Part shown: one piece after another, positions 47,393 through 56,692 of the stretch
How the letters are laid out: each line of letters opens with the position of its first letter
How positions within the stretch are numbered: position 1 is the stretch's first letter
Assembly (NCBI RefSeq): GCF_019049245.1
Contig: NZ_JAGMUK010000015.1
Span: 1-64,000, forward strand
Length of the DNA: 64,000 nucleotides
Source of the DNA: Streptomyces sp. AC555_RSS877
GTDB lineage: Bacteria > Actinomycetota > Actinomycetes > Streptomycetales > Streptomycetaceae
Direction: 5' to 3'
Translations under genes and position numbers: made by a program
The notes under the pieces: model-generated
The model's input: the letters and a program-made list of their open reading frames with translations, nothing else
The model's database searches: none
What the model was told of the DNA's origin: nothing

Positions 47393-49336
47393 GTGTCACG
47401 CCCCGCCGCTCTGACCCTTCCGCCCTGGCTCGCCCACGCTCTTCGCGCTCAGCGGGGGCCCGTGCCCTGGAGCGCGGTCGTGCGAGGGGCGCTGGCCTCC
47501 GGGCCCTTGCTGCTGGCGGCGGTGCTCGCCGGACGGGCCTCCCTCGGAGTGGTCGCGGCCATCGCCGCGATGCTGGCCGGGATCAACGACCGGCCCGGCA
47601 GCAGGCGGGCCTCGGTGAAGCGGCTGGGTGCGCCCGCGCTCGCGGGGGCCGCGGGACTGCTCGTCGGCACGCAGGCCGGGGAGCACGTCGGGGCCGTCAC
47701 GCTGACTGTGCTCCTCACCCTGGTCGGGCTTGTCGCCGGGAGTATCAGCGCCATAGGACCCGTCGCCTCCGGGGCCGGGACACAGTTGCTCGTCGCCTCC
47801 GCCATCGGGGCCGGGATGCCGGTGCCCGAGGAGGGCTGGCTGCGGGCGCTCGCCTACCTCGCGGGCGCCGGGTGGCTGATCGGACTGCGGCTCGTTCTCC
47901 CCACGCCCGGTGCGATCGCCGGTGACTTCAGGTTCGACGGCGAGCGCGAGGCCGTCGCCGCCGTGTACGACGCCGTGGGGGAGCTGCTCGACGCCGCGGG
48001 CACCGCCGATGCCAATACGCGGCGGGCCGCCCTGACCGCCGCGCTCGATCACGCACAGGACGCCCTCGCCGGGCCCCGGCTGCGGCGGTACGCAAGCTCC
48101 TCGGCCGAGCGGCGGCTGCACGCGCAGTACGCCGCCGCGCTGCCTCTCGCCGAGGCCGCGACCGCACTGGCCTGGGCCGGGGACGCGGTGTCCGGGCGGG
48201 CTTCCGAGGGACCCCGGCGCCTCGCCGCCGCCATTCGGGACAACACGCACACTGGGCCGCTGCCCGCGCCCTCCCGTTCCGCGCCGGGGCTGCGTGCCCT
48301 CGACGACGCCCTCCTGCACGCCGCCGAGGCCTTCGACCGGGGCAAGGGGAGCGACCTGCACACGCGTCGGCGCGGGGCCGGGGACGTGCTGCGCACCGCC
48401 TTCGGTGCCGGGGGACGGGAGTACGGGCTGCGGGTCGCCCTCTGCTTCGGGGCCGGCGTGGGCGTGGCACAGGCGCTGCACCACGCCCGCTGGTACGGGG
48501 ATCACACGCACTGGTACTGGCTGCCCGCCACCGCCGTGTTCCTCGTCAAGCCCGACCTCGGGCCGCTCGTCTCCCGCGTGCTGTGCCGTGCTGCCGGGAC
48601 CGTCCTGGGGGCCCTCGTCTTCGCCGGATTCGCCGCGGTGCTGCTCCGGCCGGAAGGACTCATCGCGCTGGTAGCCGTCAGTGGTGCCCTGATACCCGTC
48701 GCCACGCGGCACTTCGCCGCGCAGACCGCCGTCGTCACCGTGCTCGTCCTGTCGCTCGTGATGGTGGGCGGCGAGCCGCAGGCGTCCGCCGGGCGCATCG
48801 GCGAGACCCTGCTGGCCTGCGCGATCGTACTGATCGTGGGGCACCTGCCGATGCCGGGGCAGCGGGCGGGTGGAGTGCGTGCGCGGCTTGGCGTGGCGGT
48901 GAACGCGGCGCACGCGTACCTCGCGCACGTCCTGCGCGAGTCGGACACACACCTGGTGGGCGACACCCGCACCCGTGCCGGCACCGCCCGCGCCGGCACC
49001 GCCCGCGCCGGCACCCCCCGCACCGACTCCGACGCCCGTGCCCTCCGCTGGACCCTCCGCCGCGAGGCCTACCGGACGCTCGCCGCCGCCCGCGCGGCCG
49101 TCTCCCTCGCCGGCGCCGAACTTCCCGCGCTCGCCCGGCACGCCGAGGGCGCGGACGAGGTCGCCGACACCCTCGAACAGCTCGTCGACACGACCACCGC
49201 CTGCGCCGTGCACCTCGACGACACGGGGCGCCTCACACCGGAGCACGCCGAACGCCTGGTCGCCCTGCTCGACGAACTCGCCGGTCATCGGGAACGGGTG
49301 GGCCTGCGGCCGCCGGACATCCCCCTCGCCGTGTAG
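47393..49336 (+). CDS. FUSC family transporter-like membrane protein
   Basis: A 647-aa protein with two blocks of hydrophobic helices (about residues 25-170 and 350-500) joined by a soluble domain, the layout of FUSC/aromatic acid exporter proteins (AaeB-like). Recognisable are AAMLAGINDRPGSRRAS, GDHTHWYWLPATAVFLVKPDLG and VATRHFAAQTAVVTVLVL. A 5-aa repeat GTARA occurs near residue 530 (15-bp DNA repeat at 48976-49020). GTG at 47393 follows CAGGAG. Confidence 0.88.
   Translation: MSRPAALTLPPWLAHALRAQRGPVPWSAVVRGALASGPLLLAAVLAGRASLGVVAAIAAMLAGINDRPGSRRASVKRLGAPALAGAAGLLVGTQAGEHVGAVTLTVLLTLVGLVAGSISAIGPVASGAGTQLLVASAIGAGMPVPEEGWLRALAYLAGAGWLIGLRLVLPTPGAIAGDFRFDGEREAVAAVYDAVGELLDAAGTADANTRRAALTAALDHAQDALAGPRLRRYASSSAERRLHAQYAAALPLAEAATALAWAGDAVSGRASEGPRRLAAAIRDNTHTGPLPAPSRSAPGLRALDDALLHAAEAFDRGKGSDLHTRRRGAGDVLRTAFGAGGREYGLRVALCFGAGVGVAQALHHARWYGDHTHWYWLPATAVFLVKPDLGPLVSRVLCRAAGTVLGALVFAGFAAVLLRPEGLIALVAVSGALIPVATRHFAAQTAVVTVLVLSLVMVGGEPQASAGRIGETLLACAIVLIVGHLPMPGQRAGGVRARLGVAVNAAHAYLAHVLRESDTHLVGDTRTRAGTARAGTARAGTPRTDSDARALRWTLRREAYRTLAAARAAVSLAGAELPALARHAEGADEVADTLEQLVDTTTACAVHLDDTGRLTPEHAERLVALLDELAGHRERVGLRPPDIPLAV
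48976..49020 (+). repeat. Three in-frame 15-bp repeats within the FUSC gene
   Basis: Units of the type GCCGGCACCGCCCGC occur three times in a row, the last with one change, encoding repeated AGTAR/AGTPR. They preserve the frame and lie in a linker, so length can vary without harm. Confidence 0.8.
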
Positions 49337-49439
49337 GCCGCCGGGGGATCCGGGTGCCCGCACGCCACCCCGGACAGAGCGGCGACGGGATGCGCGGTTC
49401 GGCTCACGCCGGGCGACCACGGCGTCGTACGTTGGCGTG

Positions 49440-50819
49440 ATGAGTGACTCTCCGGCCGAGTACACCGCCCGTGGCGAACCCGCCGATCTCATCGTCACCG
49501 GCTGCACCGTCCTCGTGCACGACGAGCAGGAGCGGATCGGGTTCGAGGAGGACGCCGCGATCGTCGTACGGGACAAAGTCGTGGAGTCCGTGACGAGCGC
49601 CGCCGCCGTCGAGGGTCTGCTCGCCGCCGAACGCCTCGACGCACGTGGTCAGGTCGCCCTCCCCGGTCTGGTCAACTGTCACACCCACGCCCCGATGGTC
49701 GCGCTGCGCGGGCTCGCCGAGGACCTGCCCACGGAGGAGTGGTTCAACGACGTCGTGTGGCCCGTGGAGGCGAACCTCACCCGGCGGGACGTGGAGCTGG
49801 GGGCGCTGCTCGCCTGCGCCGAGATGATCCGCGGCGGCGTCACCTGCTTCGCGGACCACTACTTCAGCATGGACGCGGTCGCCTCGGTCGTCGCCGACTG
49901 CGGGATGCGGGCCCTGCTCGGCGAGGCGTACTTCTCCTCGCAGGGTGCTCAAGGGCGCGAGGGCTCCCTGGAGTTCGCCCTACGGCACCGTGGGGGCGCC
50001 GGCGGCCGCATCACCACCGCCCTCGCCCCGCACGCCCCCTACACCGTGGACGACGCCGACCTCGCCGCCACCGCCGACCTCGCCCGCGAGCACGGCCTCC
50101 CCGTCCACATCCACGCCGCCGAGAACCGCGACCAGACCGACGCCAGCCTGGCCCGGCACGGCGTCACCCCGATCGAGGTCCTCAAGCGCACCGGGATCCT
50201 CGACACGGACGTCCTGCTCGCGCACGGCAGCGGCATCGTCGAGCGCGACCTGCCCGTCCTGGAAGGCGCCGCGGGCCGTACGGCCGTGGCCACCGCACCC
50301 CGCGGATACCTCAAGTTCGCCTGGCTCGGCACCACACCGGTGCGCGCCCTGCGCGAGATCGGCATCCCGGTCGGACTCGCCACCGACGGCGCCGCCTCCA
50401 ACAACTCCCTCGACGTGTGGGAGTCGATGGCCCTCACGGCCCTGATCCAGAAGTCCACGACGGGCGACCCGCGCTGGCTGACCTCCCGGCAGGCACTGCA
50501 CCACGCCACGCTGCAGAGCGCCCGGGCGGTGGGTCTCGGCGAGGCCGTCGGCAGCATCGCGCCCGGGCGACGGGCCGACATCGTCCTGGTCGACCTCACC
50601 GGCCCGCACACCCAGCCCGTGCACGACCTCGCCGCGACCCTCGTGCACAGCGCCCGCGCCTCCGACGTCCGGACGACGATCGTCGAGGGGCGGATCCTCA
50701 TGCGCGACCGCGAGCTGCTGACGATCGACGTCTTTGCGGTGATGGCGGAGTTGGGGGAAAGGCTGCCCGCACTCGTCGACCGGAGTCACGGCAAGCGGAT
50801 CCAGGACTACGACACCTGA
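49440..50819 (+). CDS. Amidohydrolase of the SAH/MTA deaminase type
   Basis: A 459-aa metal-dependent amidohydrolase. The beta-barrel metal motif is NCHTHAP (H81, H83), then HIHAAEN with a later metal His, and the conserved Asp in ATDGAASNN. The family includes S-adenosylhomocysteine/methylthioadenosine deaminase, guanine deaminase and s-triazine hydrolases. The substrate motif PEWFNDVVWP is like the SAH/MTA deaminases. ATG at 49440. Confidence 0.88.
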   Translation: MSDSPAEYTARGEPADLIVTGCTVLVHDEQERIGFEEDAAIVVRDKVVESVTSAAAVEGLLAAERLDARGQVALPGLVNCHTHAPMVALRGLAEDLPTEEWFNDVVWPVEANLTRRDVELGALLACAEMIRGGVTCFADHYFSMDAVASVVADCGMRALLGEAYFSSQGAQGREGSLEFALRHRGGAGGRITTALAPHAPYTVDDADLAATADLAREHGLPVHIHAAENRDQTDASLARHGVTPIEVLKRTGILDTDVLLAHGSGIVERDLPVLEGAAGRTAVATAPRGYLKFAWLGTTPVRALREIGIPVGLATDGAASNNSLDVWESMALTALIQKSTTGDPRWLTSRQALHHATLQSARAVGLGEAVGSIAPGRRADIVLVDLTGPHTQPVHDLAATLVHSARASDVRTTIVEGRILMRDRELLTIDVFAVMAELGERLPALVDRSHGKRIQDYDT

Positions 50820-50920
50820 GCGGCCCGGAAGAGAAATCCGAGGCGGTGATGAGTTCCGTACCGCCCCGCGGTCACCACTCGGAGCCTCCGCTCGGAACGG
50901 ACCGTCGCACAGGAGGAGCC

Positions 50921-51609
50921 ATGTCGCTTCCGGAGATCGTCTCGCGTGCCGAGTGGCGCGCGGCGCGTGCGGAGCTGCTGCAGAGGGAGAAGGCCGTCAC
51001 GCGCGCGCGGGACGCGCTCAATGCCGAGCGGCGCAGGCTGCCGATGGCCGAGACGCACACGGAGTACGTCTTCGAAGGTGGCGACGGCAAGGCCACGCTG
51101 CTCGACCTCTTCGAGGGGCGCGACCAACTCGTCGTCCACCACTCATGTTCGCGCCCGAGTGGGACATCGGCTGCCTCAGCTGCTCGGGCTTTTTGGACCA
51201 GACAGGGCATCTCGCCCACCTGAAGGCACGCGGCACGACGTTCGCCGCCGTGTCGAGAGCGCCGTACCCGAAGATCCTGCCGTTCAAGGCGCGGATGGGC
51301 TGGACCGTGCCCTGGTACTCGTCGGACGCGAGCGACTTCAACCTCGACTTCGAGGTGACCCTTCTGTACGAGGGGAAACTCGTCGAGCGGCCGGGCGTCA
51401 GCTGCTTCCTGCGGGACCGGGACCGGGTCTTCCACGCCTACTCGGCGTACGAACGCGGCCTCGACGGGCTGGGCTCCACCACGAGCCTGCTGGATCTCAC
51501 CGCGCTGGGACGACAGGAGGAGTGGGAGGAGCCCCAGGAGTGCGCGTCGGCTCTCGGGACGCCCGTCGGCAGTGAGCGCATCCGATATCACGATGAGTAC
51601 GATGAGTGA
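50921..51609 (+). pseudogene. DUF899 family gene with a one-base deletion
   Basis: The first part, MSLPEIVSRAEWRAARAELL, runs in frame to LVVHH at about 51142; the family then expects FMFDPEWD, but one T is missing from the run CACCACTCATGTTC, so translation leaves frame. From 51145 the other frame continues perfectly with MFAPEWDIGCLSCSGFLDQ to the natural stop. The insertion of one base restores a normal 229-aa protein. Either a recent pseudogene or a sequencing error. DUF899 proteins are thioredoxin-like. Confidence 0.85.
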
Positions 51610-51764
51610 CACGAACCGTAGCGGAAGTGACCGTTTGGTAACCAGGTCCTCACGCTGCGCGCTGAATCCGTGTCAACTACGTCTCAGTCCGGCAACCGAC
51701 CGAGGCTTTCGGCCTCCGGAGAGCGTTAACTCCTCACAAGTACGACGCTTTCTGGAGGTGCAGG

Positions 51765-51953
51765 GTGGTGAACGGGCGAACAGTGCTCGAACGCTTTCCC
51801 GCAGGTGGGCCGCGAGGCTCGTGGCCGGCGGAGGAGTTCGCGCAAGCGCGACGACTTGAAGGCATGCCCGCCGAGGTCGTGATGGACCTGGCGACGGACA
51901 CCTTCCTGGTGATCGTGCGAAGTGGGGAGACGGCGGCCGACGCCGTCGCGTGA
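51765..51953 (+). CDS. Small conserved protein of unknown function
   Basis: A 62-aa protein (VVNGRTVLERFPAGGPRGSW and AEVVMDLATDTFLVIVRSGE) with no signal sequence or cysteines. GTG at 51765 is preceded by GGAGG at 7 nt, and the codon bias is typical, so it is very likely translated. It ends 3 bp from the end of the convergent ABC transporter gene. Similar small proteins occur in Streptomyces, but I know of no function. Confidence 0.7.
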   Translation: MVNGRTVLERFPAGGPRGSWPAEEFAQARRLEGMPAEVVMDLATDTFLVIVRSGETAADAVA

Positions 51954-51955
51954 GG

Positions 51956-53908
51956 TCAGCCCGCCTTCGGGGCGGGCACCTTCGCCGTGAACTGCTCCGC
52001 CTGGAGCGAGTACAACTCCGCGTAGATCCCGCCGGTCGCCAGCAGTTCGTCTGGCGTCCCGGACTCCACGAGCCGCCCCTGGTCCAGCACGTGCACCAGG
52101 TCAGCGTGGCGTACGGACGCCAGCCGGTGGGTGATGAGGATGACCGTCTGGCCGGTCCCGGCCAGGGCGCGGATCTTCTCGAAGACCTCCAGCTCGGCCC
52201 GGGCGTCCAGGGCCGCGGTCGGTTCGTCCACGATCAGGATGCTGCCGCGCCGGTAGGCGGCCCGGGCGATCCCCAGCCGCTGCCACTGGCCGCCCGACAG
52301 CTCGTGCCCGCCGCTGAAGTTGCGGGCAAGGAGGGTGTCCAGGCCGCGCGGCAGGTCCGCCAGCACCTCCTCGGCCCCGGCCTCCCCGACCGCGCCCGCC
52401 ACGCGTTCGTCGGTGAGCGGGACCGAGGAACGGCCGACCGCCACGTTGACGCGGGCCGTGAACGGCCACCGCTTGAAGTCCTGGGCCACCATCGCGACGC
52501 GCTCCGCGAGCAGATGCCGGTCCGCGCCCGCCGCGTCCACGTCGTCCCACAGGATCCGGCCCCGGTCGGGGGCGTACAGCCCGGCCAGCAACTTCACCAG
52601 CGTGGTCTTGCCGGATCCGTTCTCGCCGACCAGTGCGACGATCTTGCCGAGCGGGACGGTGAGCGTCACGTCGTCGAGGGCGGGGCGGGCCGCGCCACCC
52701 GGATAGGTGAAGGTGACGTTCTCGAACCGGATCTCGCGCGGATCGTCCGGCAGGGCGGCGCCGCCCACCGGAATCGCCCGCTCGGCCGCCTCGACGTAGA
52801 GCCGCTGGAGGTCGCCGACGAACAGCGCCTCCTCGTGCAGGGAGTTCATCTCCACGACCAGCGTGGCGAGGCTCTGGGAGCCGGTGCGGATGGCGATCAC
52901 GGCCGTGCCCGCCACCGACAGGGCCATCGCGCCGGCCAGCAGGAGCCCGCCCAGCGTCGCGTACGTCGCCGCCGTCGCCAGACCCGTCCAGGCCGCCGCG
53001 ATCAGACCCGTACGGGCCGCCAGCCGGGCCAGGCGGGCCTGCTCCGCCTCCGCCGTCTCGGACATCTCGCGGAAGTGGCGGAGCAGGAACGGGCCCACCC
53101 CGTGCACGCGGATCTCGGGAGCCGCCTCCGGCTCGATCAGCAGGGCCCCGAGCAGCCGTCCCGCGCGCGCGTGCTGCACCCAGGTGTGGAACGACTCGTA
53201 GCGGCGGCGCGCGTTCGTCAGCGCGCTCCAGGCGCTCGGCAGGGTCATCGTCACCAGCAGCGGCAGCAGCGCCGGATGCAGCACGGTCAGTACGCCCGCC
53301 GCCGCGATCAGCGAGATCATCGCGTTCACCACGCGCGTGGCGTACGAGATCATCCGCCGGGCGGACGTGGCACCGTACTGCGCGGTGTCCAGCAGCTTGT
53401 GGAAGGCGTGGTCCTCGATCGCGGACAGTTCCACGGTCGCCGCCCGCTCCAGATACCGTTCGGTCGCCACCCGCTCGACCTTGGGCTCCAGGCGCCCGGT
53501 GGCGTACGTCGACGCGGCCCGCAGCAGCGCCCCGACCAGCATCACCGAGGCCATCACGACCAGGGCGGGTACGGCACCCCGCAGCCGGTCCTCCAGAGCG
53601 CCGCCGCCGATCAGCCGGCCCAGCACGCTGTTCACCGCGAGCAGGCTCACCGCCTGGGTCAGGCCCCGGCCGACCTCGGCGGCCAGGACGGTCCGGGCGG
53701 CGCGCCGGTCGGCCTGCCAGGCGAGCCGGAAGCTGGCCGTCAGCAGGGACGGCAGGCGGGTGATCATGGCCCGGAAGTTCAGCTCCAGGAACGCGTCCGC
53801 GTGCGAGTTCCAGCCCATGTCGTAGCGCAGCGGGCCGCCGAAGAGCAGCTGCTCCGACTCGGAGACCTCGAGCTTGTCCGGGACGCCCTCACCGCGCCTG
53901 TTTCCCAC
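51956..53908 (-). CDS. ABC exporter, fused permease/ATPase
   Basis: A 650-aa half-transporter: about six membrane helices (residues 60-360) and a C-terminal ATPase with Walker A GENGSGKTT, signature ELSGGQWQRLG, Walker B LIVDEPTAALD and the H-loop THRL. The Q-loop is VAQDFKRWPFTARVN. The layout fits ABC-B type exporters of peptides or lipids, including class II/III lanthipeptide exporters lacking a peptidase domain. GTG at 53908 has GGAGG upstream. No precursor peptide gene is recognisable other than the adjacent convergent 62-aa protein. Confidence 0.9.
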   Translation of the reverse strand: MGNRRGEGVPDKLEVSESEQLLFGGPLRYDMGWNSHADAFLELNFRAMITRLPSLLTASFRLAWQADRRAARTVLAAEVGRGLTQAVSLLAVNSVLGRLIGGGALEDRLRGAVPALVVMASVMLVGALLRAASTYATGRLEPKVERVATERYLERAATVELSAIEDHAFHKLLDTAQYGATSARRMISYATRVVNAMISLIAAAGVLTVLHPALLPLLVTMTLPSAWSALTNARRRYESFHTWVQHARAGRLLGALLIEPEAAPEIRVHGVGPFLLRHFREMSETAEAEQARLARLAARTGLIAAAWTGLATAATYATLGGLLLAGAMALSVAGTAVIAIRTGSQSLATLVVEMNSLHEEALFVGDLQRLYVEAAERAIPVGGAALPDDPREIRFENVTFTYPGGAARPALDDVTLTVPLGKIVALVGENGSGKTTLVKLLAGLYAPDRGRILWDDVDAAGADRHLLAERVAMVAQDFKRWPFTARVNVAVGRSSVPLTDERVAGAVGEAGAEEVLADLPRGLDTLLARNFSGGHELSGGQWQRLGIARAAYRRGSILIVDEPTAALDARAELEVFEKIRALAGTGQTVILITHRLASVRHADLVHVLDQGRLVESGTPDELLATGGIYAELYSLQAEQFTAKVPAPKAG

Positions 53909-54017
53909 CGTAGGCCTCCCGCGATCGTGGACGAACGGCCACTATCGCGGGGGCGGACACCCGAGGGGCAGGGCGTGTGCCGAAGAGACGGGAGCGCGCG
54001 GGCGCACACCCGGAGGG

Positions 54018-54455
54018 TTACGCGCTGACCGGCCGGGACCAGGTGGGAGTCGTGCCGGTGAGTCGGCACAGGGCCAGGAAGAGCGGTATCGGCGGGGTGT
54101 ACGGAAGCGTGCCGTCCGGCTTGTGGATCAGCTCGGGGACGGCGGGCGCGTCGGGGACCGTGGCTCCGGTGGCGTACCGCGCGGGGGCGGGCCACTCCAG
54201 GGCGTAGTCCGAGTCCGCCGGAACGATCCACCACCAGTGCGTCTCGTCGGCATAGACGCATCCCATCTGCGGCAGCCGGGACCTCAGCAGCGGGCCGAGG
54301 CGGGCGGGCACCGCCACCGCGTCACAGCCCAGCGGGGCCGTCATGCCCTTCGGCAGGGGCAGGCCGCGCGGGGTTCCGGGCGTGGGCAGCGCGCGACGGA
54401 GGCGGACCAGCGTGTCCAGGCTCAGCACCTGGCCGCCGCGGGCCCCGGCCGTCAC
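54018..54455 (-). CDS. Hypothetical protein coupled to the HATPase gene
   Basis: A 145-aa protein with no recognised family. Notable stretches are LSLDTLVRLRRALP, PLGCDAVAVPARLGPLLRS and ETHWWWIVPADSDYALEWP; the Trp-rich segment is conserved-looking. GTG at 54455 overlaps the TGA of the upstream HATPase gene (GTGA) and has GGGGGAGG just upstream, so this start is chosen over the ATG at 54506. Probably functions with the HATPase protein. Confidence 0.75.
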   Translation of the reverse strand: MTAGARGGQVLSLDTLVRLRRALPTPGTPRGLPLPKGMTAPLGCDAVAVPARLGPLLRSRLPQMGCVYADETHWWWIVPADSDYALEWPAPARYATGATVPDAPAVPELIHKPDGTLPYTPPIPLFLALCRLTGTTPTWSRPVSA

Positions 54456-55225
54456 AGCCTCCCCCGATCCCGGCTCCGCTCCGTCAGGGATGTCCCCATG
54501 GCCCACGACCCGTGCGGGCGTGCCTCGGCGTCGGGCAGCGCTCGGTGGTGTGTCGTTTCTTCTTTTTCCGGCTCCGGACGTGTCGAGGGTGCGGGAGCCG
54601 CCTCGGCGGTCGTCCTGTGGTGCGCCTCCGCCGCGTCCTCCTCGCCCGAACCGCCGGACGGCCCCGGCTTCGGGCGGGCTCCCCAGCCCAGGTCGTTGCG
54701 CGGGACGTCGGCGTCGTCGCGAGGGGTGTCGCCCTTGCGCGGCAGCTCCGCCCAGACCAGCAGTCCGGGTCCGGGACCGTGCTCGTGGGCCCCCCAGCTG
54801 TGACAGAGGGCGTCGACGAGGAGCAGCCCCCTCCCCTGCTCCTCCTCGGGCCGCTGCGGGGACGAGTGCGGCTCACCCGGCGCGCAGCCCTCGTCACGTA
54901 CGGCTATGCGCACGAGGTCGTCACCGTCGTGCAGCTCGCAGACCACGCTGCGGCTCGCGGTGTGCACGATGGCGTTGGTGACCAGCTCGGAGACGACCAG
55001 GGCCGCCGAGTCGCAAGTGTCCTCGCAGACCGACCAGCGGGTCAGCCGGGCCCTCGTCAGCCGTCTGGCCTGCGCGGGAGAACCCGGGTGTGCGGCCAGC
55101 TCGAAACGGAACCGGCGCGCGGCAGCGGCCCTGTCGGGGGTCACTCCCGCGGCGGCGCCCAGACCGGTGGGGCGGTCCGCAGCGGCGTCTGTTCCTAAGG
55201 GCGGGGACGGAATCACGCTTGCCAC
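54452..55225 (-). CDS. HATPase_c protein (RsbW/SpoIIAB-like anti-sigma kinase)
   Basis: A 257-aa protein. A GHKL-type ATP-binding fold spans residues about 40-150: N-box ELVTNAIVHT, G1 VRDEG, G2 QGRGLLLV. A long disordered, acidic tail follows. Such kinases bind sigma factors or anti-anti-sigma proteins in Streptomyces, where dozens of copies exist. GTG at 55225 is preceded by GGCGGGGCG. It is divergent from the XRE-DUF397 pair, a common arrangement. Confidence 0.88.
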   Translation of the reverse strand: MASVIPSPPLGTDAAADRPTGLGAAAGVTPDRAAAARRFRFELAAHPGSPAQARRLTRARLTRWSVCEDTCDSAALVVSELVTNAIVHTASRSVVCELHDGDDLVRIAVRDEGCAPGEPHSSPQRPEEEQGRGLLLVDALCHSWGAHEHGPGPGLLVWAELPRKGDTPRDDADVPRNDLGWGARPKPGPSGGSGEEDAAEAHHRTTAEAAPAPSTRPEPEKEETTHHRALPDAEARPHGSWAMGTSLTERSRDRGRL

Positions 55226-55241
55226 TATCGCCCCGCCGTGA

Positions 55242-55277
55242 ACACTTGGCAAGTGTCACTCTGAAAAATGCAGAGTG
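55242..55277. promoter_or_regulatory. Two adjacent inverted repeats in the divergent promoter
   Basis: ACACTTG-G-CAAGTGT (55242-55256) is directly followed by CACTCTG-N7-CAGAGTG (55257-55277). Both are perfect and lie 17-52 bp from the HATPase start. They are candidate operators for the adjacent XRE protein or another regulator. Confidence 0.7.
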
Positions 55278-55348
55278 CTGGGTGATGCGGTGAAGTGCCG
55301 TGGCACACTGCTCGCAACAGCACGTCGAGCGGCGCCAGTTGGGATCAG

Positions 55349-55385
55349 CGAAGATCCGTACAGATCTTCGAATAGGTCTTCGAAT
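55349..55385. promoter_or_regulatory. Inverted repeat plus direct repeat upstream of the XRE gene
   Basis: CGAAGATC (55349-55356) and GATCTTCG (55363-55370) form an 8-bp inverted repeat with a 6-bp centre; TCTTCGAAT occurs at 55365 and again at 55377, 12 bp apart. This fits a cooperative operator for the XRE regulator. Confidence 0.65.
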
Positions 55386-55484
55386 GGCGCCGTAGGGCTG
55401 TCAGCATGCTTTTGTGACCGGCCCGATCCCCTTAGTGGCCGTACTGTCGGGGCTTTCCGGTCAGGGACTTTGTGGAGGTGGAGG

Positions 55485-56345
55485 GTGAGCGAACCGCGGT
55501 CCGCGCCGACAGTCGGCCAGGTCGTCCTCGGTCGGCGCTTGCTGGACCTGCGCGAGCGCGCGGGCCTCAAGCGTGAGGAGGCCGCCCGTATCCTCCGCGT
55601 CGCCCCCGCCACGGTCCGCCGTATGGAGATGGCCGAGGTCGGGCTCAAGATCCCGTATCTCCAGCTGCTCCTGAAGGCCTACGGCGTCACCGACCTGGAA
55701 GCCGAGGGCTTCGTCCAACTGGCCGAGGAGGCCAACCGACCCGGATGGTGGCAGCGTTTCCACGACGTCCTGCCGGGCTGGTTCTCCATGCACGTCAGCC
55801 TGGAAGGCGCGGCCGCCCTCATCCGCCAGTATGAGCCGCACTTCGTTCCCGGCCTGCTGCAGACCGAGGACTACGCGCGCGGTGTCCTGCGGTCCGGGGC
55901 CATCGGACAGACCAGCCCCGACGACATCGAACGCCATGTCGCCCTGCGCATGCAACGCCAGGATCTGCTCACCCGTCAGGATGCCCCCCGGCTGTGGGTC
56001 GTGATGGACGAGACCGTGCTGCGCCGCCCCGTCGGGGGCCCGGAGGTGATGCGTGCCCAGATCGACAAACTGCTCGACGCCACGAAGCTGCCCAACGTCA
56101 CGCTGCAGGTCGCCCCGTTCGCCAACGGGCCGCACCCCGGCACGTACGGGCCCTTCGTGCTGTTCCGATTCGCCGTGCCGGAACTCCCGGACATGGTTTA
56201 CAGCGAGTACCTGACCGGCGCCGTCTACCTGGACGCGCGCTCGGAGGTGGCGACCCACCTCGAGGTCATGGACCGCATGGCGGCGCAGGCCGCTACGGCA
56301 CATCGCACGAAGGAGATTCTCCGGGATCTCCGCAAGGAGTTGTGA
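55485..56345 (+). CDS. XRE-family regulator with DUF5753
   Basis: A 286-aa regulator. The N-terminal HTH (LLDLRERAGLKREEAARIL, ATVRRMEMAEVG) is followed by the DUF5753 domain (FVPGLLQTEDYARGV, DETVLRRPVGG, PNVTLQVAPFANGPHPG, MVYSEYLTGAVYLD). Proteins of this kind (WhiJ-like) work with DUF397 partners in Streptomyces development and antibiotic control. GTG at 55485 is preceded by GGAGGTGGAGG. The DUF397 gene follows immediately. Confidence 0.93.
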   Translation: MSEPRSAPTVGQVVLGRRLLDLRERAGLKREEAARILRVAPATVRRMEMAEVGLKIPYLQLLLKAYGVTDLEAEGFVQLAEEANRPGWWQRFHDVLPGWFSMHVSLEGAAALIRQYEPHFVPGLLQTEDYARGVLRSGAIGQTSPDDIERHVALRMQRQDLLTRQDAPRLWVVMDETVLRRPVGGPEVMRAQIDKLLDATKLPNVTLQVAPFANGPHPGTYGPFVLFRFAVPELPDMVYSEYLTGAVYLDARSEVATHLEVMDRMAAQAATAHRTKEILRDLRKEL

Positions 56346-56600
56346 ATGGATCGCATCAAGCCGCGCCTACGCGTCTACAACGGCATGCCCGCGCGGGACT
56401 TGGGGAGCGAAGGCTGGCACAAGCCGTGGAGCGGAGGCAACGGCGGGAACTGCCTGGAGGCGATGAAGCTCGCCGACGGCCGGATCGCCGTGCGCCAGTC
56501 CACCGACCCGGACGGTCCGGCGCTGATCTACACCACGGACGAGATGACCGCGTTCATCGAGGGTGCGAAAGCGGGGGAGGCCGACTTTCTGCTGTCGTGA
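56346..56600 (+). CDS. DUF397 protein
   Basis: An 84-aa DUF397 protein (GWHKPWSGGNGGNCLEAM, GRIAVRQSTDPDGPALIYT). The ATG directly abuts the XRE stop, so both are made from one transcript. DUF397 proteins are partners or modulators of the XRE regulator. The pair resembles a toxin-antitoxin-like regulatory module. Confidence 0.93.
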   Translation: MDRIKPRLRVYNGMPARDLGSEGWHKPWSGGNGGNCLEAMKLADGRIAVRQSTDPDGPALIYTTDEMTAFIEGAKAGEADFLLS

Positions 56601-56692
56601 CGTGATGGGCCGACTGCCGCTCAACTTTCTTGTCTTGATGCTCAATTGATGGATATCGATGATGTTGATGAATGTTGACGGGTGCTGAATCA

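Noticed and set aside
55275..55484. N-terminal extension of the XRE regulator
   Set aside because: The open frame reaches upstream, but it runs through the operator repeats and lacks a good start; the GTG at 55485 has a strong ribosome-binding site.
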